From the NCBI RefSeq assembly GCF_012958305.1, contig NZ_JABBYO010000017.1, forward strand, positions 1 to 64,000: 64,000 nucleotides of DNA, in the 5' to 3' direction. The notes beneath the pieces are model-generated. The model had not been told where the DNA came from and did no database searches. It saw only the letters and a list, made by a program, of their open reading frames with translations. How positions within the stretch are numbered: the stretch's first letter is position 1; each line of letters starts with the position of its first letter. Of the stretch, positions 8,662 to 18,506 are shown in pieces. A program made the position numbers and the translations under genes. This stretch comes from Tautonia rosea (GTDB taxonomy: Bacteria > Planctomycetota > Planctomycetia > Isosphaerales > Isosphaeraceae).

Positions 8662-11600
8662 TCAAGGCTTCCGTCGCGTGCTCGGTGAGATCTCGTCGTG
8701 GTTCAGGATCCAATCGATGATCGACTCGAACGAATTGAGCAATGGAGCCTTTCGAAAACGAGTCGGCGGGACGGGGGGCTCGGCATGGTTGAGGACTTGC
8801 CGAATGGTCTCGCGAGTGTGTCCGAAGTCTCGGGCGATCTGCCGGTTGGAGCTGTTCGTGCCACTGTCAATGGGTGTGGTCCTCGTCTCGACTAAACCGC
8901 CAGCGCCCCGTCCGCCAGCGAGGAGCCCGGCCGAACGCGCTTGTGATGGCAGATTGCCTGTTGCGCGGAGCCGGAAGTAGAGCGGGGCAAGGACCGGCAC
9001 AGCGTTCGCGCCCGGAGTCCCGAAAGCCTGTTGCGTCTGGGTGCCGTCGAGCCCACTCCTGACGATCCAGTTTCCGTCTTCTGGTCGGAACACGACCGCA
9101 TCCGGTCGGCCGTCACCGTCGTAATCGCCAACTGCGGCGATGTCGCCGGCGTTGCCGAATGTCACGCGGCGGCCACCCGGCGGAGGAGTACTCGTGTAGA
9201 AGGTATCGTTCGGAGCGGACTGCAGCAGGAACCAATCGGATCGGCCCGCGGCGTCGGGCAAGTCGGTGATGGAACGGAACGCCATGATGTCCGTGCGGCC
9301 GTCGCCGTCGAAATCGGCGGGAGCAGGCTGGTCGGCATTGCCAGCGGCACCGAAGACGACTGGGAAGGCGCCGGCCCTCTGGCTGTACTGAAGGTCGTTC
9401 ACGCGGGATGGAAGCACAAACCACTGCGCAACGCCAAAGATGCCTCGTGCCTCGTCGAAGCGGTGAGGTACGGGGCGGAAGGTCACGATATCGTCACGAC
9501 CATCGCCGTCATAGTCGCCGGGCGCCGGAAGGTCGACCCCGCTGGCCGCGCCGAAGGCCACGCGGAACGCACCGGCTGAACTCCCCAGGATGAACCACTC
9601 GGCCGCGCCGGGGGTGAGGTCGGAGTTGGCGCGGAAGGTGGCAATGTCGGTGATGCCATCGCCGTCATAGTCGGCGGGGGCCGGGCGATCCATGATGCCT
9701 GGTGCGCCGAAATCGATGATGACCGGCTCACTCCCTGGGGGCTTGCTGGACGGGATGTAGAGCCATCGGGCCAGGTCGGGGATGAGATCGCCGTTGATAT
9801 CGGTCTCGGGCTGAACAACCGCGATGTCGGTGATGCCGTCGCCGTCGAAGTCGCCAGACACGGGAATCCCACCGGCGAAGCCGAGGAAGACCGAATATGT
9901 CTCCCCAAAGAGGTGGCTCGAGGGCCGAATATCAAACCGGCCCTGGCCGTACTGGGGGGCGTAGGTGTAGATCGCGAGATCGGTGATACCATCGCCGTCA
10001 TAGTCACCGGGTATGGCCCGAGCGTTGGCCGCGCGGATCGGAGACGGCTGCCGCTCGACCACATCGACCGACACGTTGCGCACTGCGATCCCATCGAATC
10101 GCGTGTCGGCGCTGGCGATCGTATGGCGGATGGTCACGACATCGTCGCCGGTTGTGCCCTCGGGGGCAACGCGTCGGACGTTCACGGCACGCGGCACCCT
10201 CCAGTTGGCCGGAGTAAAGACAAGCTGGTGGGTCGAAAGATTCAGAGGGCGATCCGTGGACAAGGAGATCACCACGTCGGAGGTCGGCGGGGCGGTCAGC
10301 ACGATTGAGTAACTGTCGGCAGGGCCCCCTGCCACCACCGCGGTGGCCCCACCCGACTCCAAGATGAGCACCCCAACAGGGCCGGTGGGTGTCGCCTCGG
10401 GAGTACCACCGTCAGCACCCACGTTGATCCTGGCTCCACTGGGCTGAGGTTGGCGAGAGGCGTCGGCCGATGGGTCACCCGCTGCGATGCCGGGCGAGCC
10501 GCTCCGCAGGCGGAAATTGTCGTCGCGGCCGCCATCGATGCCCGTGACCGGGTCGAACCCGAGGATTCCATCGGGGCCAGCCGGGTCCATGAACTGCGGA
10601 TCGGCCACAAGACTATTGAAGTCGACGCCCACCTCGGCCCGCCAGTCGAAAATCGACGTAAACTCGCCCCCGGACCAGCCTATCTTTCCCGACCCCGTGA
10701 GTTTGAACAGGTTGAAATCACTTGTGAAGTTGGTCTGACCGTTGTTGGCGAGGTGGATCGCGTGGCCGCTGCCTACCTGGACGATGTTGGAGGTGAACCG
10801 GACGTCGCGGGCCGTCCAGCCGGTGGGTGGGCTGACCTCGAAGCCCTGTCCGCCGGGCTGCACGATCGTGTTGTTGAAGATCTTCGGGCCAGCCGCGCCC
10901 TGGATCTGGATGCCCGCTTCGCGATTACCGTAAATCAGGTTGTTGCGGATCGTGCCCCGGAACGGAATAGGCCTGAACTGGCTGAATAAATGCGTGGTGA
11001 TCTCGTCATAGTGCTGTCCGACCACACCAATGCCATTGCCATAGACCCGGTTCCCGACCACCTCACCGGTATCGTGAACCGATATGCCGATGTTGGAATT
11101 TCCAAAGACGATGTTGTCCTGGATCAGGGCCGGACCATTGGTCAGCCATCCGAAGGCGCGTCTGAACGGCGCGTGTACGATCCCGTCCCGGTTGCCGGAA
11201 ACCGTGTTGCCGATCGCCTGGGTGCCGGCCCGAAGAACGAGGCCGGCCTCGAGTCCTCCGGAGACCGTGTTGCCCCGAACAGAAATGCCCGGACCCGCCG
11301 CGTCGATACCAGTTCCGTGCGAACCGATCACCTCGTTGCCTTCAATCCAAACCCGAGCGCTTTCCGACGTCAGGACCCAGATGGCAGCGGTATTCCAGCT
11401 GGTGTCGCGGATCCGATTACCTCGGATCAGCCCAGCCCTGTCCGTTATCAGCGCGAGGCCGCCGGAGTTCCTGAGAAGATCGTTGTTCTCAATGATCGCG
11501 TCGGAGCCCTGGATAAGAAGGACATTCGAGCCGTAACTTGCCGAACTCACGATCGTGGAGTCCACCAGGCGGGCACCGTTGGACTGGCTCCACAACGCGT

Positions 11601-14600
11601 GTTGGCTGTTCGACCGAAACGTCGAGGCGACGATCGCCGGTCGATGGCTGGCCGACGAGATCTCCACGCCGATCCGAACATCCCCAAGCTCGACGCCTCG
11701 GACGGCCAGGTCGGTGCTCCCGGACCCGGCGGCGCGGATGCCCACATCGGCCCGCACGATGCTCAAATCGGCGATCACGACGCTGGTGGCGTCGGTCACT
11801 TCGATCCCGACCGCCCCCTCCGACTGGTTGTTTCGGTCCAGCGAGGTGCCGGTCCATCGTGCCAGGCGGTACTGGGAGGCAATGGCTTCGGCGGAGAGCA
11901 CGCGATCGAACAAGACGACCTCGTCGATCGACCCTTTCCAGTACTGCTGAACATCTGGTTGAGAGTACGAAGGCACGCCGCCGCCGATCTCCAGGGGCGC
12001 CGAGGATGGCGACGGAGACCACATGGCGGCGGTCCCGGCGAGTTGACCGTTGACATACAGCGAGGCCGTCGAGCCGTCGTGGGTGACGGCGACATGCGTC
12101 CAACCCGCCGCTGGCCGCGGAACCGACAGTAACCACTGAGAAAACGAATTGAAGACCTGGAACCACATGGTGTCGTGTCTGTACTCCAGCCGCCAGCCGT
12201 GGCCATAGTAGCCATAGGTCGCGTCCACTTTCGAGGCGATCGGCATGGCATCGTCCTGATTGCCCCGATCATCAATCCAGGCCGCGAACGTGAACTGCTG
12301 CGGGTTCAGTAGGGGGGAATCCGGGATGACGACCGAGCCGGTCTTGCCGTCGAACTCTGCCGCGCCATCCGTGGACGGCGCGGCCTCGACACGACGAATG
12401 CCTCCGACGTACCTCCCGTGAAGCCCGCGGCCGGCGGCGTCGAACGCCGTGTCGCTGACACCGGCCTCGCCCAGCCGCCAGTAGGCGACCGGGTTCTCCG
12501 CGAGAATGGCCGCCGGGTCGATCAAGGGCATCACCGCGACCTGACCTGCTCCAATGATGCGCACGCCCGAGTGCGCCGGGCCCAGCGACACGTTCCTTGC
12601 CAGGGTGTACGCGCCGGCGTCCACATAGATCGTGTCGCCCGGCTGGAAACTGTACCGCAATAACAGGCCCGTCAGGCTCGCCATCGGGGTCGCGGGAGAC
12701 CTGCCGTCGTTGGCATTGTCGCCCGGTGCAATGGTGAAGACGTCGCCCAGGGTCGAGGCGTCATTGACGTAGTACACCGCCCCCGGCGCGTCGTCGTCGC
12801 GGATGGTGCCCGTGGCCCGGTCTCCCCCGTCTGCAATCGAGGCATTAACCGGGTTTGCCAGTCGCACGAAAAACGTCTCGTCCCCCTCGCTCGTCAGGTC
12901 GCCGAGGACATCGACGGAGATGCGCTGGAGCGTCTCGCCCGGCTGGAAGGTGATTGTGCCGGCGATCGGGCGGTAGTCGTTGCCGCCAGAGGTGGCCGTG
13001 CCGTCAGCCGTGGTGAAGTCGACCGAGACCGGCACCGACTTGCGCCGAGAGAGCGACACGATGAAGGTCATCGGCGAAGGACCGCCATTGCCCTCCTCGC
13101 GTGAGGCATCGCGGATCGAGATGGCCGCGTCGTCGTCAACGATCACCCCGGCCGCCCGCGTCTCGTCGAAGCGCACGAGGTCCTCGCTACTGATCACGAC
13201 GGCGAAGGACTCATCCGGCTCGGAACGGGTATCGCCACGGACCAGCACCTTCACATGCTGCGTGAGCGGTCCGCCAGGCACGAACGTCAGAGTGCCCGAG
13301 ACAGGAATGTAGTCACCGTCTGCCACCGTGGCCGATCCGTCAGCCGTCGCATACGCGATCGTCAATGGGCCGGTCGGAGCCCTCGAGAGCGTGACAGGGA
13401 AGACGAACTCGGTCGTGCCGATGTCCCCCTCAATAGCCTCCGCCCCCGCGATCGTCACATGCGGCACGCCATAGATGTTCGGGTCGAGAAAGATGCTGAA
13501 TTCAGAGGGTGTCCCAGGGTTGGGAGGTAGATCGAGCGCCTGCCACTGCTCAAAGGGACTGTCGGGCAAAGCGCTGGCGATTGTTACGGATGAGGGATGA
13601 CTTGATCCGGAAACGCGGATGGTGAAGTTCCCGCCTGGGGGTAGCGGCAGGTAGACAGAAGCCGTAGCGGTGGTCGCTAGAGAACTGGTCCCATCAAGGT
13701 CAGCGATTGGAAGATCCGCGAACGGGACTGCGTCGGGGATCTGGTTTCGCACGATCTGCCCCCCGACAGTTACGGAGGAGACTCGTCCATGGGGATCGAT
13801 GAGCGAGAGCTCGAGATCGTGGTCATCGGAGCTTGCCGTGACGTAGAGTCCGCTGACATCGGGCGGGTCAACGACGTAGCCGCGTGTTTCGAAATTGGGA
13901 TATGGGAACTGCGCGTAGTCGCTTAGAAGGACGTGATCGAATCCGGGATCGTTAATAAAGAAGGTGTCGCCGGCAATGCCCGTGATCAGGACGAAATGAG
14001 AATTACCGGGCCTGGTGAGACTGGGGACCCAAGAGATGATTGGCATACCGGTTTCCAAGAGCCTGTCCCGGAGTTTTTGCGGGTTGGACGTGGTGAAGGG
14101 GACCCAGCGGTAGTTCGATGCGCCGACGTGGTTGATGACCATGCGAGCGGCGATTCCGAAATCAATCCGGGCGTTGAGGGGGACCGAGCCAGCACTCTCG
14201 CGGACGAGCAATGTGTTGAGAGTTGAAGGATTCAGAGGCTGCGGAGAGCCATCTAAGGTGATGGTGTTGATGCCCGCCGCGTGCAGCGACATGAACAGGC
14301 TGGTCAGGGCACAGCCAAAGCCGCCGATAGTGTCAGTGGGATGCAGCAGCAGTTGCTGTGTTTTCCATAACGGATTTCCCTGCTTGGAGGAGATTACGTC
14401 CATCTTGAGTGGCATTGACCGCACAGTGTTTTGAGGGTCGAACACGCCCAAGGAATTCTGGCGATCGGCAACGGCGATGAGGTAGAAGGCACCCTCGGGA
14501 ACGCCCTGGAGCTTCTTGCCTGGCACCACGATGGGTTTCCCCGCACCGGCGTTAAGCCGATCATAAGGGATCGTAGTGGTGTGGATCGGACTATTCCCGA

Positions 14601-15573
14601 GGACGTCGGCCGGGTAGTTCGGCCCCTTTGCCCAGAAAAACTCGACGGGAACCTCCGCGTTCGGGACGGGGCCCACCGGTGGGGCTTTGAGGATAGGGTC
14701 TGGCCCATTGACCTGATACTCGAACTTGACCCCGCCCTCCTTCTTGCCGGACCAGGTCAGCTCAGTCAACTCGATCGAAGTCTTCTTCTCGATCCGCATC
14801 TCCACCGTTGTATCGACGATCCAGCCCGCATTGTTGGGCGGCCCGGGAGAGACAACACCGAGCGTGTTGGTCACCATGGTCGACAGGAAGCGGAAGTTCA
14901 GCGTTTCGCCGATACGGGTAGGGATCTCCATGGTCTTCGAGAGGCCGGGGCGCGGGCCGACAGACCAGATTCCCTGGCCGCCGAGGTCGACGCGATCCTC
15001 GGCCGTCCAGGTCGGGTGGTGCCCGTTGCCAACCAGCATCTGGTAATCGAACCTCGTGACGGCGTCCTTCGACGCGTACGTTGGGATGGCCATGTCAAGC
15101 GTGAGCCGCAATGTGACCGGGTCGCCGTCCTGCTCGTCGGGCTCGCTCTTCTCGATCTTGATCTCCACCGGCACGCCAAGGTTACCAGCAGGGTCGGCCA
15201 GGCCGATCTGCTGCGAGACCGACGCCACCCCAGGCTGGTGCAAATTGACGTTGGTCCAGAGGCTCAGCTCAACCCCGCCGTCGCCGTCGGTCAGGGGAGT
15301 TGATCCGAGGGCAACCTTCGAAAGGGCCCCCCCAACGGTACGCTCGAACACTTCCTGGGCCGTGCCGGAGAGGTCGGTGAGCCGACCCGGCGTCTGGAAC
15401 GCGTTGTTCATCCGCGCCAGCTCGGACAGTCCACCGACGATGGTCAGGATCGCCGGTTGATCGCGCCGCTCCAGGTTCTCCAGCCGGGGACGACTGGCTC
15501 TCCGTGCGGCCCGACGGCCCGATCCGATCGCCTTGCCAGTCCACTTTCGCGAGGGGAATTTCTGAGGGTCCAT
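8662..15573 (-). CDS. Giant multidomain surface protein (C39-like, Calx-beta, LamG, beta-helix, FG-GAP/VCBS repeats)
   Basis: About 2,300 residues. I prefer ATG 15573 (MDPQKFPSRKW) because it leads directly into RPRLENLERRDQPAIL, the arginine-rich LExxxxR-type N-terminus common on planctomycete exported giants; the frame is open to 15696. Then: a long beta-rich region; a C39-like cysteine-peptidase fold near residues 450-620 (TIGGFGCALTSLFMSLH, SHFVLITG, INDPG); two Calx-beta domains (ATADGSATVADGDY, TTADGTATSGGNDY); a LamG/concanavalin-type domain (VAYWRLGEAG through WKGSIDEVVLFDR); a right-handed beta-helix (RGNRIRDTSWN, NNTIVQPGGQGF); and six FG-GAP/VCBS calcium-loop repeats (PGDYDGDGITDLAIY type). 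It is probably an adhesin or matrix protein. The last ~63 residues do not belong to this architecture and look like an IstA fragment (separate entry). The Cys-His pair of a C39 peptidase is present but activity is unproven. Confidence 0.9.
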   Translation of the reverse strand: MDPQKFPSRKWTGKAIGSGRRAARRASRPRLENLERRDQPAILTIVGGLSELARMNNAFQTPGRLTDLSGTAQEVFERTVGGALSKVALGSTPLTDGDGGVELSLWTNVNLHQPGVASVSQQIGLADPAGNLGVPVEIKIEKSEPDEQDGDPVTLRLTLDMAIPTYASKDAVTRFDYQMLVGNGHHPTWTAEDRVDLGGQGIWSVGPRPGLSKTMEIPTRIGETLNFRFLSTMVTNTLGVVSPGPPNNAGWIVDTTVEMRIEKKTSIELTELTWSGKKEGGVKFEYQVNGPDPILKAPPVGPVPNAEVPVEFFWAKGPNYPADVLGNSPIHTTTIPYDRLNAGAGKPIVVPGKKLQGVPEGAFYLIAVADRQNSLGVFDPQNTVRSMPLKMDVISSKQGNPLWKTQQLLLHPTDTIGGFGCALTSLFMSLHAAGINTITLDGSPQPLNPSTLNTLLVRESAGSVPLNARIDFGIAARMVINHVGASNYRWVPFTTSNPQKLRDRLLETGMPIISWVPSLTRPGNSHFVLITGIAGDTFFINDPGFDHVLLSDYAQFPYPNFETRGYVVDPPDVSGLYVTASSDDHDLELSLIDPHGRVSSVTVGGQIVRNQIPDAVPFADLPIADLDGTSSLATTATASVYLPLPPGGNFTIRVSGSSHPSSVTIASALPDSPFEQWQALDLPPNPGTPSEFSIFLDPNIYGVPHVTIAGAEAIEGDIGTTEFVFPVTLSRAPTGPLTIAYATADGSATVADGDYIPVSGTLTFVPGGPLTQHVKVLVRGDTRSEPDESFAVVISSEDLVRFDETRAAGVIVDDDAAISIRDASREEGNGGPSPMTFIVSLSRRKSVPVSVDFTTADGTATSGGNDYRPIAGTITFQPGETLQRISVDVLGDLTSEGDETFFVRLANPVNASIADGGDRATGTIRDDDAPGAVYYVNDASTLGDVFTIAPGDNANDGRSPATPMASLTGLLLRYSFQPGDTIYVDAGAYTLARNVSLGPAHSGVRIIGAGQVAVMPLIDPAAILAENPVAYWRLGEAGVSDTAFDAAGRGLHGRYVGGIRRVEAAPSTDGAAEFDGKTGSVVIPDSPLLNPQQFTFAAWIDDRGNQDDAMPIASKVDATYGYYGHGWRLEYRHDTMWFQVFNSFSQWLLSVPRPAAGWTHVAVTHDGSTASLYVNGQLAGTAAMWSPSPSSAPLEIGGGVPSYSQPDVQQYWKGSIDEVVLFDRVLSAEAIASQYRLARWTGTSLDRNNQSEGAVGIEVTDATSVVIADLSIVRADVGIRAAGSGSTDLAVRGVELGDVRIGVEISSASHRPAIVASTFRSNSQHALWSQSNGARLVDSTIVSSASYGSNVLLIQGSDAIIENNDLLRNSGGLALITDRAGLIRGNRIRDTSWNTAAIWVLTSESARVWIEGNEVIGSHGTGIDAAGPGISVRGNTVSGGLEAGLVLRAGTQAIGNTVSGNRDGIVHAPFRRAFGWLTNGPALIQDNIVFGNSNIGISVHDTGEVVGNRVYGNGIGVVGQHYDEITTHLFSQFRPIPFRGTIRNNLIYGNREAGIQIQGAAGPKIFNNTIVQPGGQGFEVSPPTGWTARDVRFTSNIVQVGSGHAIHLANNGQTNFTSDFNLFKLTGSGKIGWSGGEFTSIFDWRAEVGVDFNSLVADPQFMDPAGPDGILGFDPVTGIDGGRDDNFRLRSGSPGIAAGDPSADASRQPQPSGARINVGADGGTPEATPTGPVGVLILESGGATAVVAGGPADSYSIVLTAPPTSDVVISLSTDRPLNLSTHQLVFTPANWRVPRAVNVRRVAPEGTTGDDVVTIRHTIASADTRFDGIAVRNVSVDVVERQPSPIRAANARAIPGDYDGDGITDLAIYTYAPQYGQGRFDIRPSSHLFGETYSVFLGFAGGIPVSGDFDGDGITDIAVVQPETDINGDLIPDLARWLYIPSSKPPGSEPVIIDFGAPGIMDRPAPADYDGDGITDIATFRANSDLTPGAAEWFILGSSAGAFRVAFGAASGVDLPAPGDYDGDGRDDIVTFRPVPHRFDEARGIFGVAQWFVLPSRVNDLQYSQRAGAFPVVFGAAGNADQPAPADFDGDGRTDIMAFRSITDLPDAAGRSDWFLLQSAPNDTFYTSTPPPGGRRVTFGNAGDIAAVGDYDGDGRPDAVVFRPEDGNWIVRSGLDGTQTQQAFGTPGANAVPVLAPLYFRLRATGNLPSQARSAGLLAGGRGAGGLVETRTTPIDSGTNSSNRQIARDFGHTRETIRQVLNHAEPPVPPTRFRKAPLLNSFESIIDWILNHDEISPSTRRKP
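8665..8853 (-). pseudogene. IS21-type IstA fragment fused in frame to the giant protein
   Basis: The last ~63 codons of the leftward giant gene read NRQIARDFGHTRETIRQVLN, then HAEPPVPPTRFRKAPLLNSF and ESIIDWILNHDEISPSTRR. This matches the start of IS21 IstA transposases: an HTH (IAxxLGxSRxTVRRxL), a proline-rich linker, then a FxxxIDxxLxxD segment. The fragment is cut by a stop at 8662 and the rest of istA/istB is absent. Confidence 0.6.
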
Positions 15574-16015
15574 GGTGTCTTCGTGAGTCAGGGGTGCGAT
15601 GTGGCATCGGACGCTGAGCCTGGCGTTCCTGTGATTGAGGTCGCTTATAGACAGGGCCGCAGACAAGGGATGTTGGATCGTAATTTCAAATGCCAAGATT
15701 AGGTCAGCCAGAACAAATTGACAAAATGACTCGAAAAGTCAACTGTGTAGACGTCTCGGCACGAACAGTGGCTCAACTCGTCTCATCTCATGTTGCTTCA
15801 TGGCAACGCGTTCTGGCTCCAGATGATGCGGCCTCGTGCAGTTTGACGTGATCGTTCGTGTTGAGCGTTCGCATTGCTCGAAGCTGAAGAGCTCATGCCC
15901 CCGATCGATCGATCACCTCGGCCGCTGTTCAAGGCTATCCGGTGATGAGGCCACCTCGTAAACTCTTGCTCCATCAGGAGGTCCGCACCCAACGCCGACA
16001 ACGGAGCACGGTCCG
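15574..16015. other. Upstream region of the giant gene, no gene recognised
   Basis: About 440 bases between the leftward giant gene and a rightward transposase fragment. The AT-richer part near 15700-15750 is a plausible promoter region for the giant gene. The last ~60 bases may be the left end of the IS5-type element. No coding frame with a known domain. Confidence 0.4.
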
Positions 16016-16180
16016 ATGCGAAAGCCCTACCCCTCCGACCTCACCGACGATCAGTGGGCCACCATCGAGCCGCTGATCCCCGTCTACGAGGTCGGTCGGC
16101 CCCGGGAGGTCGACATGCGGGAGGTGCTCAACGCCATCCTCTACCTCAACCGCTCCGGCTGCCAATGGGACATGCTGCGT
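16016..16180 (+). pseudogene. IS5-family transposase N-terminal fragment
   Basis: MRKPYPSDLTDDQWATIEPL, then a GRPREVDMREVLNAILYLNR stretch and SGCQWDMLR. This is the DUF4096-type N-terminus of IS5-family OrfA. Homologous readings continue with a PxDFPP-type segment, but here the frame runs into the left terminal repeat of the IS4-type element at 16181 and is lost. The rest of the gene is not on the far side of that element. Confidence 0.85.
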
Positions 16181-17695
16181 AAGTGTCCGGCTGAGCTTTC
16201 GATTACCCACAAGTCGCCGGTGTCGCGGCCCGGCTGCGGGGACTACAGTCAGGGCTCGGCTGAGATCGTCAAAGCGCTTTCCCTCTGCTCAGGGCCATCG
16301 CGATAGACGACTGGGTGGATCACGAACTCGACGGCTGCCAGTTCCCCGACCGGCGTCTGAGGACGAGGCTGGGCAAGCTGCTCGGCAACCTCGGACAGCG
16401 GATCGGCGCCACCACGCCGATGGCCTACCGGGACTGGGCCGCCACCAAGGCCGCCTCCCGCTTCTTCAGCAACCCCTGGGTCGACGATGGGGTCATCCTG
16501 GCCGGCCACCTCGCGGCCACTCGGGCCCGCTTCGAGGCGACGACCGGTCCGATCCTCGTCCTGCACGACACGACCGAGTTCAGCTTCACCCGCGCCAACC
16601 CCGAGGCGATCGGCCGGCTCTCGCTCCTGAAGACCCGGCATGCCACCGTCACCCTCTGCGGCCTGCTTGATGCACTCCAGCCTCGTCCTCACCCCCCAGG
16701 GGGTGCCGCTCGGCCTGGCGGCCGTGAAGTTCTGGACCCGCGAGAAGTTCAAGGGGACCAACGCCCTGAAGCGGACGGTCAATCCCACCCGGATCCCGAT
16801 CGAGCAGAAGGAGAGCGTCCGCTGGCTGGAGAACCTCACGCAGTCCACCGAGCTGCTCGGCGACCCGTCTCGCTGCGTCCACATCGGCGACCGCGAGGCC
16901 GACATCTACGAGTTGTTCTGCACCGCCCGGCAGGCCGAGACGCAAGTCCTGGTCCGCACCTGCGTCGACCGCCTGGCCGAGGACGGCGACACGACGATCT
17001 CCCGGGTGATGAGCCACATGCCGATCCTGGGCGTCCATGAGGTCGAGGTCCGGGACGCCAGGGGCCGTGCCGCGACCGCCGAGGTCGAGCTGCGCGTGCG
17101 ACGGATGACCGTGCGGCCTCCGATCGGCAAGCAAGACCGCGACCCGGCGTTGTCGCTGACGGTCATCCACGCCCAAGAGCGCGGGACTCCCGAGGGTCGG
17201 GAGCCGATCCGCTGGGACCTGCTGACGGACCAAGCCGTGGCGGGCCTCCCCGACGCGGTCGAGCAGCTGGACTGATTCGCCCATCGCTGGAAGATCGAGA
17301 CGTATCATAAGATTTTGAAGTCGGGCTGCCGGGCCGAGCAGGCCCGGCTCCGGACGGCCGAGCGGCTGACCAACCTACTGGCAGTACTCTGCATCGTCGC
17401 CTGGTGGGTCTTCTGGCTGACGATGACCAACCGGGCGACGCCCGAGGTCGCCCTGACGGCGACCGAAGTCGCGATCCTGGACCAGCTCGGTGGGGACACG
17501 ACCGGGCCGGCGAGGCCGACGGTGTCGCACTCCCTCGTGGCGATCGCCAAGCTGGGCGGCTACCTGGCGCGGACGAAGGACCCGCCGCCGGGGAACATGG
17601 TGATCTGGCGCGGGCTGACCCGACTCATGGACATCCAGCTCGGCTTCGAACTCAGCCGACGACTTGTGGGTAACTGAAAGCTCGGCCGAACGCTT
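16181..17695 (+). mobile_element. Decayed IS4-family (Tn5-like) insertion sequence, 1,515 bp
   Basis: The two ends form 36-base imperfect inverted repeats: 16181-16216 (AAGTGTCCGGCTGAGCTTTC...) and the reverse complement of 17660-17695 (AAGCGTTCGGCCGAGCTTTC...), both ending in TTACCCACAAGTCG. They enclose one rightward transposase gene that is broken. The flanks are an IS5-type transposase fragment on the left and a dead integrase on the right; the adjoining bases (ATGCTGCGT versus ACTCTTGTT) are not a target-site duplication, so one flank was probably deleted or exchanged after insertion. Confidence 0.85.
16315..17677 (+). pseudogene. IS4-family Tn5-like transposase, one frameshift and one internal stop
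   Basis: The reading WVDHELDGCQFPDRRLRTRL opens the protein; GTG 16315 lies inside this motif, so the original start is slightly upstream and unclear. HDTTEFSF carries the first catalytic aspartate, HIGDREADIYELF the second, and WKIETYHKILKSGC the glutamate. The frame shifts at about 16669, where one extra base separates GLL from MHSSLVLTPQGVPLG. A TGA at 17273-17275 replaces a residue before FAHRWKIETYHK. All DDE residues survive but the protein cannot be made from this copy without suppression, so it would need transposase in trans. Confidence 0.85.
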
Positions 17696-18361
17696 ACTCT
17701 TGTTCAGCACGAGCCAGACCATGGCGTCGAGGTCCACTCGATCCGCTTCGAGGGTGATCGCCTCGTGGGACCGGCAACCGGTCTCCCAGTGGGCCGTCAG
17801 CAGGTTGCGAAACGGCTGGTCGCCGTCGCCCGCGATCAGGGTACGGACCTCATCCTCGGTCGGCACCAACTCCCGCCGCAGGGGCGTCGGCCGCTCCATC
17901 CGCTCGATCGGATTGGGGCGCAGCAGGCCGACCTTGCGGCCCCAGGAGAAGGCCGCCTTGACCGCGGTGATGGCGTTGAACCGCGTCGTGGCATTCTAGG
18001 ACAGACTCGGGGCCTCGGCCCAGCGCTGGATGTCGATCGGCCGGGCGTCTTCCGGACGACGGGCCCCCAGGACCTTGGCGGCCGGTTTGAGGAAGCGACG
18101 ATCGCCGTCGTGGGTCGATTACGATCGCTCCCCGCGTTCGACGGGGCGGGCAACGTCTTCGAGGAACTCATTGAGCAGTTCGCGGACGCTGAGCGACCTG
18201 GCAATCGGCGCCATGCCGCAGTCGGCCAACCACTGGTAGAGTTCACGCTGGGCCTCTGCCCTGCCTCGATCCTGGCTGCAGAGACGCACCTGGACGCCCG
18301 CGATCTGGGTGTAGTAAGCTATCCGGGCTTTCCAGAGCCACGGTTTCGGTTTTCTGAACAT
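17696..18361 (-). pseudogene. Degenerate tyrosine integrase beside tRNA-Phe
   Basis: The N-terminus (PKPWLWKARIAYYTQIAGVQ, then LYQWLADCGMAP) reads from 18361 to a stop at 18119. The core-binding part then continues in another frame (RFLKPAAKVLGARRPEDARP, DIQRWAEAPSLS), meets an in-frame TAG at about 17998, and resumes as ATTRFNAITAVKAAFSWGRK, then PTPLRRELVPTEDEVRTLI and LTAHWETGCRSHEAITLEAD, where ETGCR carries the first catalytic arginine. It is cut off at 17695 by the IS4-type element, so the HxxR and tyrosine parts are missing. It begins 73 bases past the 3' end of tRNA-Phe in the same orientation, the usual int/attachment-site geometry, so an element once occupied that tRNA. Confidence 0.75.
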
Positions 18362-18433
18362 CGATCACGAACTCCCCGGAAAGTGTGTCGGGGACCGTGT
18401 CGATTCGAGGGGGTGACTAGACGTAAGTCCAAG

Positions 18434-18506
18434 TGGGCAGAGCCGGGATCGAACCGGCGACACCAGGATTTTCAGTCCTGTGCTCTACCAGCTGAGCTAT
18501 CTGCCC
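18434..18506 (-). tRNA. tRNA-Phe (GAA)
   Basis: The leftward strand gives a 73-nt cloverleaf with acceptor GGGCAGA/TCTGCCC, D arm AGCTCAGCTGGTAGAGC, anticodon loop ACTGAAAAT with GAA, and T arm CCGGTTCGATCCCGG. CCA is not encoded. Its 3' end faces the dead integrase to the left. Confidence 0.97.

Noticed and set aside
16640-17275. IS4 transposase as two separate intact genes
   Set aside because: The two frames cover successive parts of one DDE transposase; the junction is a single-base shift and the second part also has a stop before the catalytic glutamate.
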